Source: Mediterraneibacter butyricigenes (GTDB taxonomy: Bacteria; Bacillota; Clostridia; Lachnospirales; Lachnospiraceae). From it: 38,517 bases of DNA. Positions 15,746-24,640 of this stretch are shown here, in pieces. The notes beneath the pieces are model-generated. The model saw only the letters and a program-made list of their open reading frames with translations. It ran no database searches and was not told where the DNA came from. Numbering within the stretch: the first letter of the stretch is position 1; each line of letters opens with the position of its first letter. A program made the position numbers and the translations under genes. Location: the NCBI RefSeq assembly GCF_003574295.1, contig NZ_BHGK01000005.1, forward strand, positions 1 through 38,517, read 5' to 3'.

Positions 15746-16359
15746 GCATTGCCAATATTATTTTGTACCACTTGACGGATGTCCTCGTACCGGAACCCTT
15801 TTCGTGCCAGATAACCGTAGATTTTCTGTACTTTTACCGGATCTTCTATATTTTCAAAAAATCTTTTTTTCTGAAGAATCTTCAGAATTGCTTCCTGATC
15901 CCCTCCGGTTTCTCCGTAACTTTGTTCCATTGCCCACTCTATCTTTTCCGCAGAAAGATTCTTTTGTCTGAGCAGCATCAGAATCTCTCTTCTGCTTTTT
16001 GACTCTTTGCGGACCTCGATAAAATGAAGGGCATACCGTTCATCGTCAATATATCCGAACTTCTTTACGTATGTGATCGCTTCCTCGATCACCTCTTCGG
16101 GATACAAATCCTTTTTCAGACGGTTTCTCAGTTCTCCCTCCGTCCTGTCTGACAGACTCAGAAGATGCATGGCACGCAGTTTTGCTCGCTTTCTGAGTAT
16201 TTCATTTTTAATTTTTTCCTGTTGTTCCTCCGTCAACTCTTCGCCTTCTTTTAGATGAAAACGGGAGACTTCCCCCTTGTACAGAGCAAAAGAAGTCTCC
16301 CCGTCCAATTCAATTCGGCATTTTTTCGATGTCAACGGCTCAATTTTCGTAATAATCAT
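15742..16359 (-). CDS. recX: Regulatory protein RecX
   Basis: Small modulator of RecA that binds within the filament groove. The 205-residue protein is arginine, lysine and glutamate rich and helical, with the typical repeats: RKRAKLRAMHLLSLSDRTEGELRNRL, then a second (YIDDERYALHFIEVRKESKSRREI) and a third helical unit. It begins 38 bases after the recA stop on the same strand with no terminator between, so it is read from the recA promoter and should be SOS-induced with it. The ribosome site is poor (AGGAT), consistent with a lower level than RecA. Confidence 0.93.
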   Translation of the reverse strand: MIITKIEPLTSKKCRIELDGETSFALYKGEVSRFHLKEGEELTEEQQEKIKNEILRKRAKLRAMHLLSLSDRTEGELRNRLKKDLYPEEVIEEAITYVKKFGYIDDERYALHFIEVRKESKSRREILMLLRQKNLSAEKIEWAMEQSYGETGGDQEAILKILQKKRFFENIEDPVKVQKIYGYLARKGFRYEDIRQVVQNNIGNA

Positions 16360-16397
16360 CTTATCCTGTTGCCTGTTTCATTTTCTGTTCGCCGTGT

Positions 16398-17501
16398 TTA
16401 TTTTGAGCTTTTTTCCGCACCGATGATTCTGGAAGTTGCTTTCTTTTCCGGCTTGTCAGCAGCTGCATCTGCTTTTTTCTCCGGCTGCTCTTCTTCCTCC
16501 TCTTCCTTCGGCTTGTAATGATCACGTACTTTTTTCTCTAGTTCTTCCATGATCTCCGGATGTTCTCTCAGATAGGTCTTGGCATTCTCCCGTCCCTGTC
16601 CTATCTTATCTCCGTTGTATGCATACCATGCACCACTCTTATTCACAGCATTTATACTGGTGGCAAGATCCAGAATATCTCCCTCTTTGGAAATTCCTTT
16701 TCCGAACATAATATCAAATTCAGCCTCTTTAAACGGTGGTGCGATCTTATTCTTTACGACCTTGATCCTGGTACGGTTTCCGACCATCTCTCCGCCCTGC
16801 TTCAACGTCTCGATCCGGCGTACATCCATTCTCACGGAAGCATAGAACTTCAGTGCACGTCCTCCGGTCGTTGTCTCCGGATTTCCAAACATCACACCAA
16901 CCTTTTCACGGAGCTGGTTGATAAAGATCACGATACAGTTGGATTTGCTGATTACAGGAGTCAGTTTCCGAAGTGCCTGAGACATCAGACGCGCCTGCAG
17001 ACCCACATGGGAATCTCCCATATCTCCTTCAATCTCCTGTCTCGGAACCAGAGCTGCCACAGAGTCCACAACGATAATATCAATGGCTCCGGATCGTACC
17101 ATCGTCTCTGTAATCTCCAGGGCCTGATCTCCGCTGTCCGGCTGGGAAATATATAATTCATCAATATCCACTCCGATATTCTTTGCATATACAGGGTCCA
17201 ACGCATGCTCTGCATCTACAAATCCTGCAATACCGCCTCTCTTCTGTACCTCCGCGATCATATGGAGGGCAACCGTCGTCTTACCACTGGACTCCGGTCC
17301 GTAAATCTCGATAATACGTCCTTTCGGCACTCCGCCAAGTCCCAGTGCCAGATCCAGACTCAGGCATCCGGTAGGAACCGTCTCCACATTAACATTGGCA
17401 GCGGAATCTCCAAGCTTCATTACCGTTCCCTTACCGAAATCTTTCTCTAATTTTGCGATTGCAGCCTCTAAGGCCTTTTTCTTGCTATCTTCAATTGCCA
17501 T
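16398..17501 (-). CDS. recA: Recombinase RecA
   Basis: ATP-dependent strand-exchange protein and co-protease for LexA. The 367 residues include Walker A GPESSGKT at 68-75, [19 protein letters not shown] of the L1 region, and the [22 protein letters not shown] stretch leading into L2. The C-terminal tail is very acidic then lysine rich ([12 protein letters not shown]). ATG 17501 has GGAG at 7-base spacing. A consensus promoter and a perfect LexA box lie just upstream. recX follows, forming the usual SOS pair. Confidence 0.98.
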   Translation of the reverse strand: MAIEDSKKKALEAAIAKLEKDFGKGTVMKLGDSAANVNVETVPTGCLSLDLALGLGGVPKGRIIEIYGPESSGKTTVALHMIAEVQKRGGIAGFVDAEHALDPVYAKNIGVDIDELYISQPDSGDQALEITETMVRSGAIDIIVVDSVAALVPRQEIEGDMGDSHVGLQARLMSQALRKLTPVISKSNCIVIFINQLREKVGVMFGNPETTTGGRALKFYASVRMDVRRIETLKQGGEMVGNRTRIKVVKNKIAPPFKEAEFDIMFGKGISKEGDILDLATSINAVNKSGAWYAYNGDKIGQGRENAKTYLREHPEIMEELEKKVRDHYKPKEEEEEEQPEKKADAAADKPEKKATSRIIGAEKSSK

Positions 17502-17521
17502 AATCAATCTCCTTCTAATAC

Positions 17522-17535
17522 CGAACAGTTGTTCG
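17522..17535. promoter_or_regulatory. LexA/DinR SOS box of recA
   Basis: CGAAC-AGTT-GTTCG is a perfect match to the Gram-positive LexA consensus CGAACN4GTTCG. It lies at about the transcription start, between the promoter and the recA ribosome site, so LexA would block initiation. Confidence 0.92.
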
Positions 17536-17545
17536 TTCTTTACTT

Positions 17546-17574
17546 ATAGTAGTATATCTGTTAGAAAATGTCAA
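17546..17574 (-). promoter_or_regulatory. Sigma-A promoter of recA
   Basis: Minus strand: -35 TTGACA (17569-17574), 17-base spacer, -10 TACTAT (17546-17551); the LexA box begins about 10 bases downstream of the -10. Confidence 0.88.
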
Positions 17575-17583
17575 CTGGAATTT

Positions 17584-17598
17584 CGGCAGATTCTGCCG
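17584..17598. repeat. Perfect palindrome CGGCAGA-T-TCTGCCG upstream of recA
   Basis: Seven-base inverted arms around one base, about 10 bases upstream of the recA -35. Its right half, AGATTCTGCCGG (17588-17599), recurs at 17771-17782. Confidence 0.5.
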
Positions 17599-17599
17599 G

Positions 17600-17794
17600 T
17601 AGATAAGTTTTGAATCTTTCGGGTACATTCAGATCATTCAGAATATTTATGGAATTTATTCATACTAACACACTTTTCTTTAAAGTACAACCCGTGAATC
17701 TTTCCGTATTCAGAAAATCCCCACAGGATTTTCTGCAGAGATTTCTGAGATTTTCTGAAATTTCCGCAGAAGATTCTGCCGGGGATTCTTCTTT
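17600..17794. other. Repeat-rich, gene-free spacer between mgsA and recA
   Basis: No gene is visible. The half near mgsA is built from related words: a perfect 10-base inverted repeat at 17711-17735 (CAGAAAATCC, five-base loop, GGATTTTCTG), a second GATTTTCTG at about 17750, and CCGCAGAAGATTCTGCCGG at 17764-17782, which shares 12 bases with the palindrome before recA. None has a U tract, so these are not ordinary terminators. A degenerate repeat, a structured 3' end of the mgsA mRNA or a small RNA are possible readings. Confidence 0.45.
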
Positions 17795-18277
17795 TTATTT
17801 TTCTTTCATTTCTTCCACACGTTTCTGAATCGTCCGGTTAAAATTCTCGATCTTCCGCTGATAGGACGTTTTCATGTAAGATGAATTCAGCATAAAATCT
17901 GCTGTCGCAAGATTGTTGGCAATCGGAATATCATAAACCACCGCAATACGAAGCAGGGCTTTCACATCCGGATCATGTGGCTGTGCTTCCAGCGGATCCC
18001 ATAAAAAGATCATAAAATCAATCTGACCCTCTACGATCTTTGCACCGATCTGCTGATCCCCTCCCAGTGGACCGCTGCAGTATCCTTTTACCGGAAGTCC
18101 GGTTCTCTCCGCAATCAGTCTTGCAGTGGTTCCGGTTCCGCACAGAAAATGAAATTTCAGGATTTCTTTGTTACGGTCGCACCAGTCTACCAGTTCCTTC
18201 TTTTTCCCATCGTGAGCTACCAGCGCAATGTGTTTGGTTGCCCCGATTTCCATTGTGACATACGCATCATTCAGCAT
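17795..18277 (-). CDS. mgsA: Methylglyoxal synthase
   Basis: Converts dihydroxyacetone phosphate to methylglyoxal and phosphate, a bypass that relieves sugar-phosphate build-up; the E. coli enzyme is inhibited by phosphate. The 160-residue product has the phosphate loop GTGTTARLI at 47-55, SGPLGGDQQIGA with the predicted catalytic Asp74, and the family FLWDPLEAQPHDPDVKAL with His101. ATG 18277 is preceded by AGGAGG at 6-base spacing; an in-frame codon at 18298 is not. It is the last gene of the ppk-topB-hexapeptide protein run, 79 bases after its neighbour. Confidence 0.96.
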   Translation of the reverse strand: MLNDAYVTMEIGATKHIALVAHDGKKKELVDWCDRNKEILKFHFLCGTGTTARLIAERTGLPVKGYCSGPLGGDQQIGAKIVEGQIDFMIFLWDPLEAQPHDPDVKALLRIAVVYDIPIANNLATADFMLNSSYMKTSYQRKIENFNRTIQKRVEEMKEK

Positions 18278-18356
18278 AGTATTCCTCCTGTCTGTCAACT
18301 CTGTGTTCTGCTTCTGTTTTTCCGTCCTGATTTTCTGTTTCTATTATGCTTCTTAT

Positions 18357-19028
18357 TTATTGTTGTACTTTCTCAGCAATTTCACCCTGCTTTTTATAAA
18401 TACTTTCTGCCGGAACAAATCCGCGGACAGAGGATAGTGGGTAAATATTGGTATGTGCTCCGATCACAGCTCCCGGATTTAAAATAGAACCGCATCCAAC
18501 TTCCACAAAATCCCCCAACATCGCGCCGAATTTCTTCATACCAGTCTCAATCTCTTCTTCCGGTGTATGCACAACCACCAGCTTTTTATCGGATTTCACG
18601 TTGGATGTAATGGAACCTGCACCCATGTGGGAACGATAGCCCAAAACAGAATCTCCCACATAGTTATAATGCGGCACCTGCACTTTATTGAACAGAATCA
18701 CATTTTTCAGCTCGGTGGAATTTCCTACCACGGCACCTTCTCCCACGATTGCATTCCCCCGGATAAACGCACAGTGTCTGACTTCTGCCTCTTTCCCGAT
18801 GATCGCCGGTCCATGAATATAAGCGGTCGGTGCAACGGTCGCGCTTTTTGCGATCCAGACTTCTTCCGACGGATGGTCATACTCTTCCTCACTCAGTGTT
18901 TTCCCCAGTTCCAGGATAAAATCATGGATCTTCGGCAACACTTCCCATGGATAGGTCACCCCATCAAAGATCTCTTTCGCGATAGTTTCCTCCAGCGTAT
19001 ACAGTTCCTTTACGGTAAGTCCTTTCAT
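18357..19028 (-). CDS. Left-handed beta-helix (hexapeptide repeat) protein, UDP-GlcNAc pyrophosphorylase-like
   Basis: A 223-residue protein with a helical N-terminal part (1-55) and a hexapeptide-repeat left-handed beta helix at about 58-200, with repeats such as ATVAPTAYIHGPAIIGKEAEV. The resemblance is to the acyltransferase half of GlmU-type or sugar-nucleotide enzymes, but there is no nucleotidyltransferase domain. Such stand-alone proteins are usually annotated as UDP-N-acetylglucosamine pyrophosphorylase-like, and the activity is unproven. The ATG overlaps the topB stop by four bases (ATGA), so translation is coupled to it. Which acyl donor or sugar it uses cannot be told. Confidence 0.75.
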   Translation of the reverse strand: MKGLTVKELYTLEETIAKEIFDGVTYPWEVLPKIHDFILELGKTLSEEEYDHPSEEVWIAKSATVAPTAYIHGPAIIGKEAEVRHCAFIRGNAIVGEGAVVGNSTELKNVILFNKVQVPHYNYVGDSVLGYRSHMGAGSITSNVKSDKKLVVVHTPEEEIETGMKKFGAMLGDFVEVGCGSILNPGAVIGAHTNIYPLSSVRGFVPAESIYKKQGEIAEKVQQ

Positions 19029-21064
19029 TTTTTCTTCCCCTTTCCATATTGTCTGCCTGTCGTTTTTTTATAAAAAGATGCTGCTTTCTGATAACACTCT
19101 CTTAACTGATACTGATTATTCAGTCCTTTTACTCCGTCAATTCTGCTGACAATAAAATGATCCAGTTTCTGCATATATTCTTCGGATGTAATCTCTCCGT
19201 TTGCCACATAATTCAATCCCTTTTCCCAACTGGCTGTCAGCTCCGGGTTCAGTAGCGACCGGATGGAATTCGCCACCACATCATAGACCATTTCTCCCTG
19301 TAAGGTCGGAGTAATGACCTGGGTCTTTTTATTCAGTGCCAGATACTTGATATTGACTAATTTTTTCAGGATCTCTGCCCTGGTTGCAGACGTTCCGATC
19401 CCACTTCCCTTAATCTGAGAACGAAGTTCTTCATCCTCGATCAGTTGTCCTGCATTTTCCATGGCAAGGATCATAGATCCGGAATTGTAACGTTTCGGAG
19501 GAGAGGTTTCTCCTTCTTTGATTTCCAGTTTATTTACCTCAATCTCCTGCCCCTTTTTCAGTTGCTGGATTGCCTGGAACAATGCCGTAGAGGACTCACC
19601 GGAATCTTCCTCATCTTTCTTGTCTGTTCCAGCATCTGCGTCATTCTTCTTATAGCCTGCCACTTTCAGATATCCTTCTTCCGCCAGAACTCTTAAAGAG
19701 GCAAAAAAGCTCTCCCCCCGAACCTGAACGGTAATTGCTACTTTCTGATACACTGCCGGCGGATAAAAGATGCTTAAAAATCTGCGAACAATCATATCAT
19801 ACACGCCATGTGCGGTTCCGTTCAAACCTTTCAGGTTGTTCAGCCCCTGCCCGGTGGGAATGATGGCATAATGGTCTGTAATCTGTTTGTCATTGACATA
19901 CCGGGTCTTTGCAAGTCCTTTATGGGTTCCAAACTTCAGGATATCCTGCAGATAAGGCGCCGCCATCTCATATTTGCTCAGTCCGTTCAGATTGCGATGG
20001 ATTTCTTTTGCAACCGCGGTGGAAAGCACACGGGCATCTGTACGCGGATAGGTGACCATCTTTTTCTCGTAAAGTTCCTGCACGATACGGAGGGTTTCAT
20101 CCGGGCTGATCTTAAACCGCTTAGAACATTCATTCTGCAGCTCCGCAAGGTTGAACAAAAGGGGCGGATTTTTCCGTTCTTTCTTTCGTTCCAGTGCAGC
20201 AATCTTTCCTTTCACCGGCTGTTCTTCCTGAAGCCACTGCATCAGCTCCTCTGCTTTCTTTCTCTCTTTAAATCCATTTTCTTTATAAAGATCAAAAGAT
20301 TCAAAATACCTGGAACCTTTGACGGCTCTCCACTCACCCTCAAACTGCTGATCCTCTGCCACAAAAGTTCCGATCAGACGGTAAAAAGGCGTCTTTACAA
20401 ACTCCCGGATCTCCCGTTCTCTTCGCACCACCATTCCAAGCACGCAGGTCATGACACGTCCTACCGAGATGACCGAATATTTCGTCTGAAGAAAGCCGGA
20501 AATGCTATTCCCATATTTCAAAGTCAACAGCCTGGAAAAATTGATTCCCATCAAATAATCCTCTTTGGCTCTCAAATATGCCGAATCACTGAGATTGTCA
20601 TATTCTGACAGATCTTTTGCTTCCCTGATTCCTCTTAAAATCTCTTCTTCTGTCTGGGAGTCGATCCAGACTCTGCGCCTTTTCTTTCCCTCTACATGTG
20701 CTTCCTGTTCCACCAACCGGTAGATATATTCTCCTTCTCGCCCGGAATCGGTACAGACATAGATCGTATCCACATCCTCCCGGTTTAGAAGCCCTTTTAC
20801 AATCGAGAACTGTTTCGCCACAGCCGGAATCACTTCGTACTTAAATTCCTCAGGAATAAACGGCAGAGTCGTAAGGCTCCACCGTTTCAATGCCGGATCA
20901 TATTCTTCCGGATAACTCATCGTCACCAGATGTCCCACGCACCAGGTGACGATCGCCTCCTCCGATTCAATATATCCGTCTTTTCGTCTTGTATTTAATT
21001 TTAATGCTTTTGCAAATTCAGCCGCAACAGAAGGCTTCTCTGCAATATATACTGCTTTCGCCAT
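19025..21064 (-). CDS. topB: DNA topoisomerase III (type IA)
   Basis: Relaxes or decatenates DNA through a single-strand 5'-phosphotyrosine break. The 679 residues start with the Toprim domain (AVYIAEKPSVA), continue with CTDSGREGEYIYRLV, and carry the active-site Tyr339 in MVTYPRTDARVL. The cap-region motif reads SVGRVMTCVL, where most type IA enzymes have SVGRVQTP. The C terminus lacks obvious zinc fingers. An open frame extends to 21157, but ATG 21064 gives the conserved N terminus, has GGAG upstream, and starts 19 bases past ppk. The gene is chromosomal in context, with no conjugative-element genes nearby. Confidence 0.93.
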   Translation of the reverse strand: MAKAVYIAEKPSVAAEFAKALKLNTRRKDGYIESEEAIVTWCVGHLVTMSYPEEYDPALKRWSLTTLPFIPEEFKYEVIPAVAKQFSIVKGLLNREDVDTIYVCTDSGREGEYIYRLVEQEAHVEGKKRRRVWIDSQTEEEILRGIREAKDLSEYDNLSDSAYLRAKEDYLMGINFSRLLTLKYGNSISGFLQTKYSVISVGRVMTCVLGMVVRREREIREFVKTPFYRLIGTFVAEDQQFEGEWRAVKGSRYFESFDLYKENGFKERKKAEELMQWLQEEQPVKGKIAALERKKERKNPPLLFNLAELQNECSKRFKISPDETLRIVQELYEKKMVTYPRTDARVLSTAVAKEIHRNLNGLSKYEMAAPYLQDILKFGTHKGLAKTRYVNDKQITDHYAIIPTGQGLNNLKGLNGTAHGVYDMIVRRFLSIFYPPAVYQKVAITVQVRGESFFASLRVLAEEGYLKVAGYKKNDADAGTDKKDEEDSGESSTALFQAIQQLKKGQEIEVNKLEIKEGETSPPKRYNSGSMILAMENAGQLIEDEELRSQIKGSGIGTSATRAEILKKLVNIKYLALNKKTQVITPTLQGEMVYDVVANSIRSLLNPELTASWEKGLNYVANGEITSEEYMQKLDHFIVSRIDGVKGLNNQYQLRECYQKAASFYKKTTGRQYGKGKKK

Positions 21065-21083
21065 AAAAAGGCATACTCCTTCA

Positions 21084-23189
21084 TTATTTTTTAAACAGAT
21101 TTCGAACTTTTTTAAAGATCGATCTCTTTTCCTCGATGGCGCGAGGTCTCTCTGCATTCATGGCCTCTTCCATAAACACTTCCTGAGAAATCACCGGACG
21201 GGCAGTCACCGGCTTCTTCACCAGAGTTCCGTCACTCTTCAAAAGACGCGCCTTCACATTATCCGCCAGCATCACCTTGAGCATATGGTTGATCCGCGCT
21301 TTGATCGCATCGTCATATACCGGGCACGCTACTTCCACACGCTTTTCGGTGTTTCTCGTCATCATATCTGCCGAACCGATATAGATCTTCTGTTCCTCAC
21401 CCTTTCCGAAGCTGAAAATCCTCGGATGTTCCAGAAATCTTCCCACAATACTGGTTACCGTCAGATTCTCCGTCTCTCCCGGAATTCCCGGAAGAATACA
21501 GCAAATACCACGAACGATCAGATCCACTTTCACACCTGCTCTTGACGCCTCTGCTACTTTCTGGATAAAATCTACGTCCGTCACCGAATTCATCTTCATG
21601 ATCACACGGCCATTCTTTCCCTTGGCAATCTCTTCATCAATCAATGACAGAATCTTCGGTTTCAAACTACTTGGAGAAACGATCAGATGACGGTAAGAGC
21701 CTTCCACGTTCCCGATCGACATATTTTTAAAGAAAGTCGCCGCATCTTCACCAATCTCCTGATCCGCCGTAATCAGTGACAGATCCGTATACATCTTCGC
21801 TGTTTTTTCGTTATAGTTTCCGGTTCCCACCTGCGTAATGTAACGGATGTCATTCCGGTTTCGATAGGTAATCAGACAGATCTTGGAATGAACCTTATAG
21901 CCCTCAAAGCCATAAATCACCCGGCATCCCGCCTCTTCCATCCGTTCCGACCAGTCGATGTTGTTCTGTTCATCGAATCTGGCTCTCAGCTCGATCAGTG
22001 CCGTAACGTCCTTTCCGTTTTCAGCCGCCGCACACAGATATTCAACCAGTCTCGTCTTCTTCGCCAGTCGATAGATCGTAATCTTGATGGTCATGACATT
22101 CGGATCCACAGAAGCTTCTTTGATCAACTGCAAAAACGGATCCATGCTCTCATAAGGATAGGACAACAGGATATCTTTCTTCTTCACCTGAGCCATCACA
22201 TTTCCCTTTGCAACCATCGCTGCCGGCTGCGGAGTAAACGGGCGATCCACCAGAGAACGTTTCATGGATTCCGGTACTTTATCAATAATTGCGAAAATGA
22301 AATCCAGCTTCATCGGCATCTTGGTCCGAAAAATGCATTTCGGCTCGATGTTCAGTTTTTCACAGAAATATTTTTCCATCTCTTTCGAAAGCGGATGTGC
22401 CACTTCCAGACGCACTGCCGCCAGTCTCCGTCTTTTATGAAGTGTTTCCTGCATGATCACACGGAAATCTTCGTTATCCGAATAAGCCTCATCATCCGGT
22501 GCAATATCTGCATTTCTCGTAACGCAGACATAATTCTTCTCCGAAACCTCATATTGTTCAAATACCAGTTCCAGATATTCCATGATCACTTTTTCCATAC
22601 GGATATAGCGGATATCATGTCCCGGAAGATAAAGAATATCAGACACAAACTGAGGAACCGGCACGATTCCAACCATGGTCTTATTATCCAGTTTCAGATT
22701 TGCGATCACATAGAGCTCTTTATTCTGCAAATGCGGAAAAGGATGATTGGAATCTACGATAGTCGGAGACAGCAGGGGTAAGATCTGCTCCTTAAAATAT
22801 TTTTTTACATATTTTTTCTCCTGGTTCTCCAGTTCTTTAAAATCCAGCCCGCAGACCCCATATGGATGAAGCTGTTTCTTGATCTCATTGTAAGTCTTGT
22901 CGCGTTCCTTATAAAGCGGCGCAACCGCCTCATAGATCTTGTCAAGCTGCTCCTTCGGAGTCATGCCGGAGCGTTTATCCTTTGTCTCGTCCCCCATCGC
23001 GATCATATCGTAGAGACTGCCCACACGGATCATAAAAAACTCATCCAGATTGCTGGTAAAAATCGACACAAACTTCATGCGCTCCAGAAGTGGAACCGTC
23101 TCATCCTGCGCCTCTTCCAGTACTCTATGGTCAAATCTCAGCCAGGACAATTCCCTGTTCTGCGTATACCGTAACATTTCCTTTTCCAT
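21084..23189 (-). CDS. ppk: Polyphosphate kinase 1
   Basis: Reversibly polymerises the ATP gamma-phosphate into polyphosphate. The 701-residue length is normal for PPK1. The N domain begins RYTQNRELSWLRFDHRVL; the autophosphorylated histidine is His434 in YKVHSKICLITY; a second conserved histidine lies in GRFLEHPRIFSFG, followed by GSADMMTRNTEKRVE. GAGGG lies 6 bases upstream of the ATG. It is the first gene of a run with topB, a beta-helix protein and mgsA. A probable promoter lies about 85-110 bases upstream. Confidence 0.97.
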   Translation of the reverse strand: MEKEMLRYTQNRELSWLRFDHRVLEEAQDETVPLLERMKFVSIFTSNLDEFFMIRVGSLYDMIAMGDETKDKRSGMTPKEQLDKIYEAVAPLYKERDKTYNEIKKQLHPYGVCGLDFKELENQEKKYVKKYFKEQILPLLSPTIVDSNHPFPHLQNKELYVIANLKLDNKTMVGIVPVPQFVSDILYLPGHDIRYIRMEKVIMEYLELVFEQYEVSEKNYVCVTRNADIAPDDEAYSDNEDFRVIMQETLHKRRRLAAVRLEVAHPLSKEMEKYFCEKLNIEPKCIFRTKMPMKLDFIFAIIDKVPESMKRSLVDRPFTPQPAAMVAKGNVMAQVKKKDILLSYPYESMDPFLQLIKEASVDPNVMTIKITIYRLAKKTRLVEYLCAAAENGKDVTALIELRARFDEQNNIDWSERMEEAGCRVIYGFEGYKVHSKICLITYRNRNDIRYITQVGTGNYNEKTAKMYTDLSLITADQEIGEDAATFFKNMSIGNVEGSYRHLIVSPSSLKPKILSLIDEEIAKGKNGRVIMKMNSVTDVDFIQKVAEASRAGVKVDLIVRGICCILPGIPGETENLTVTSIVGRFLEHPRIFSFGKGEEQKIYIGSADMMTRNTEKRVEVACPVYDDAIKARINHMLKVMLADNVKARLLKSDGTLVKKPVTARPVISQEVFMEEAMNAERPRAIEEKRSIFKKVRNLFKK

Positions 23190-23271
23190 TGCTTTCCCTC
23201 AACTTTCTTCTGTGTGTAAAATGTCCGCTTCGGATCATTCCAACCATCTTATCACACAGCTTTTTATATTT

Positions 23272-23299
23272 TTTATACTCCATGTGAAATCTCTGTAAA
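23272..23299 (-). promoter_or_regulatory. Probable promoter of the ppk-topB-mgsA run
   Basis: Minus strand: -35 TTTACA (23294-23299), 16-base spacer, -10 TATAAA (23272-23277). It is acceptable but not consensus, and it is the only good candidate between the asd terminator and ppk. Confidence 0.5.
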
Positions 23300-23367
23300 G
23301 TCCTACAGAATTTTCATACTGCCCATTAGGGATATTTTACCACGACAGTCCCGGAAAAGCCAGACAG

Positions 23368-23418
23368 AAAAAAGCCATTGCTCTTCTCCGGCCTCACGCC
23401 GGATTCGGGCAATGGCTT
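23368..23418 (-). terminator. Rho-independent terminator of asd
   Basis: The outer stem AAGCCATTGC/GCAATGGCTT (23372-23381 with 23409-23418) encloses an inner stem TCCGGC/GCCGGA (23387-23392 with 23398-23403). Minus-strand RNA then reads a run of six U (23368-23373). It lies about 20 bases past the asd stop. Confidence 0.9.
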
Positions 23419-23439
23419 GCATTTCATTAAACGTTCGCT

Positions 23440-24525
23440 CTATTTTGCAGAAATGTAACCCTTTGCGGTCAGAGATTCTGCACACAGAACAGCTCCACCT
23501 GCCGCACCTCTTACGGTGTTGTGGGAAAGACCTACAAACTTGTAGTCAAACATGCTGTCTTCTCTCAGACGTCCGATGGAAACTCCCATACCGTTTTCAT
23601 AATCTACATCCAGTCTTACCTGCGGACGGTTGTCTTCTTCCATATAACGGATAAACTGCTCCGGTGCACTCGGAAGTCCTGCTTCCTGCGGGAATCCTTT
23701 GAAGTTCACCAGTTTTTCGATCAACTGTTCCTTCGTCGGCTTCTTTTCAAAATTAATGAAAACTGCGGCTGTATGACCGTTCAGAACCGGAACACGGATG
23801 CACTGGCAGGTAATCTTCGGCAGTTCTGCCTTTACGATCTCGCCATTTTCCACTTTACCCAGGACACGAAGCGGCTCCTGCTCACTCTTTTCTTCTTCTC
23901 CACCGATGAACGGAATGATATTTTCCACCATTTCCGGCCAGTCCTTAAAAGTCTTTCCTGCTCCGGAAATTGCCTGATAAGTTGTGGCAACTACTTCCTT
24001 TGGTCCGAATTCCTTCCATGCTGCCAGACACGGTGCATAACTCTGAATGGAACAGTTCGGTTTTACTGCAACAAAACCTCTGGTTGTTCCGAGTCTCTTC
24101 TTCTGCGCCTCGATCACTTCGAAATGATCAATATTAACCTCCGGAATTACCATCGGTACATCCGGTGTCCAGCGATGTGCGCTGTTGTTGGATACTACCG
24201 GTGTCTCTGTCTTTGCATATGCATCTTCGATGGCACGAATCTCCTCTTTTGACATATCCACTGCGCTGAATACAAAATCAACGGTAGATGCCACGGTCTC
24301 GATCTCATTGATATCATGTACGATCAGATCTTTGACTGCTTCCGGCATCGGTGTGGTCATCTTCCATCTTCCGCCGACTGCATCTTCGTAACGTTTTCCG
24401 GCAGAACGCGGGCTTGCTGCCACTGTAACCACCTCAAACCAGGGATGATTTTCCAGCAGGGAAATAAACCGCTGACCAACCATTCCAGTTGCACCCAAAA
24501 TTCCAACTCTTAACTTCTGTTCCAT
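23440..24525 (-). CDS. asd: Aspartate-semialdehyde dehydrogenase, archaeal/fungal type
   Basis: Reduces aspartyl phosphate to aspartate semialdehyde, the branch point to lysine/diaminopimelate, threonine and methionine. The 361 residues begin with the NADP-binding GILGATGMVGQRF; the catalytic cysteine is Cys158 in VKPNCSIQSYAP. The spacing and the long ISLLENHPWFEVV...ASPRSAGK region follow the archaeal/fungal subfamily rather than the E. coli Asd type; many Clostridia use this form. AAGGAG precedes the ATG. It is a single-gene unit with its own terminator; a 15-base palindrome lies in its leader. Confidence 0.94.
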   Translation of the reverse strand: MEQKLRVGILGATGMVGQRFISLLENHPWFEVVTVAASPRSAGKRYEDAVGGRWKMTTPMPEAVKDLIVHDINEIETVASTVDFVFSAVDMSKEEIRAIEDAYAKTETPVVSNNSAHRWTPDVPMVIPEVNIDHFEVIEAQKKRLGTTRGFVAVKPNCSIQSYAPCLAAWKEFGPKEVVATTYQAISGAGKTFKDWPEMVENIIPFIGGEEEKSEQEPLRVLGKVENGEIVKAELPKITCQCIRVPVLNGHTAAVFINFEKKPTKEQLIEKLVNFKGFPQEAGLPSAPEQFIRYMEEDNRPQVRLDVDYENGMGVSIGRLREDSMFDYKFVGLSHNTVRGAAGGAVLCAESLTAKGYISAK

Positions 24526-24564
24526 TTCTTCTTCTCCTTTATCTTTCTATGACTGGTTGTTCCG

Positions 24565-24579
24565 TTGCAGACTCTGCAA
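24565..24579. promoter_or_regulatory. Perfect palindrome TTGCAGA-C-TCTGCAA upstream of asd
   Basis: Seven-base inverted arms about 40-54 bases before the asd start codon. No T-box or lysine riboswitch is visible in this 115-base gap, so a protein operator or a small leader hairpin is the likely reading. Confidence 0.4.
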
Positions 24580-24640
24580 TCATCAACCTTCTCTTTTTTA
24601 TATGACGGCTTATTTCTTGTATATACCGTTTTCCTTGCAC

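Noticed and set aside
19808-20608. 266-codon open frame opposite topB
   Set aside because: Antisense shadow; composition rich in Cys, Phe and Ile as expected from the reverse of a real coding frame.
21888-22781. 297-codon open frame opposite ppk
   Set aside because: Antisense shadow of a well-supported gene, without a ribosome site or a recognisable domain.
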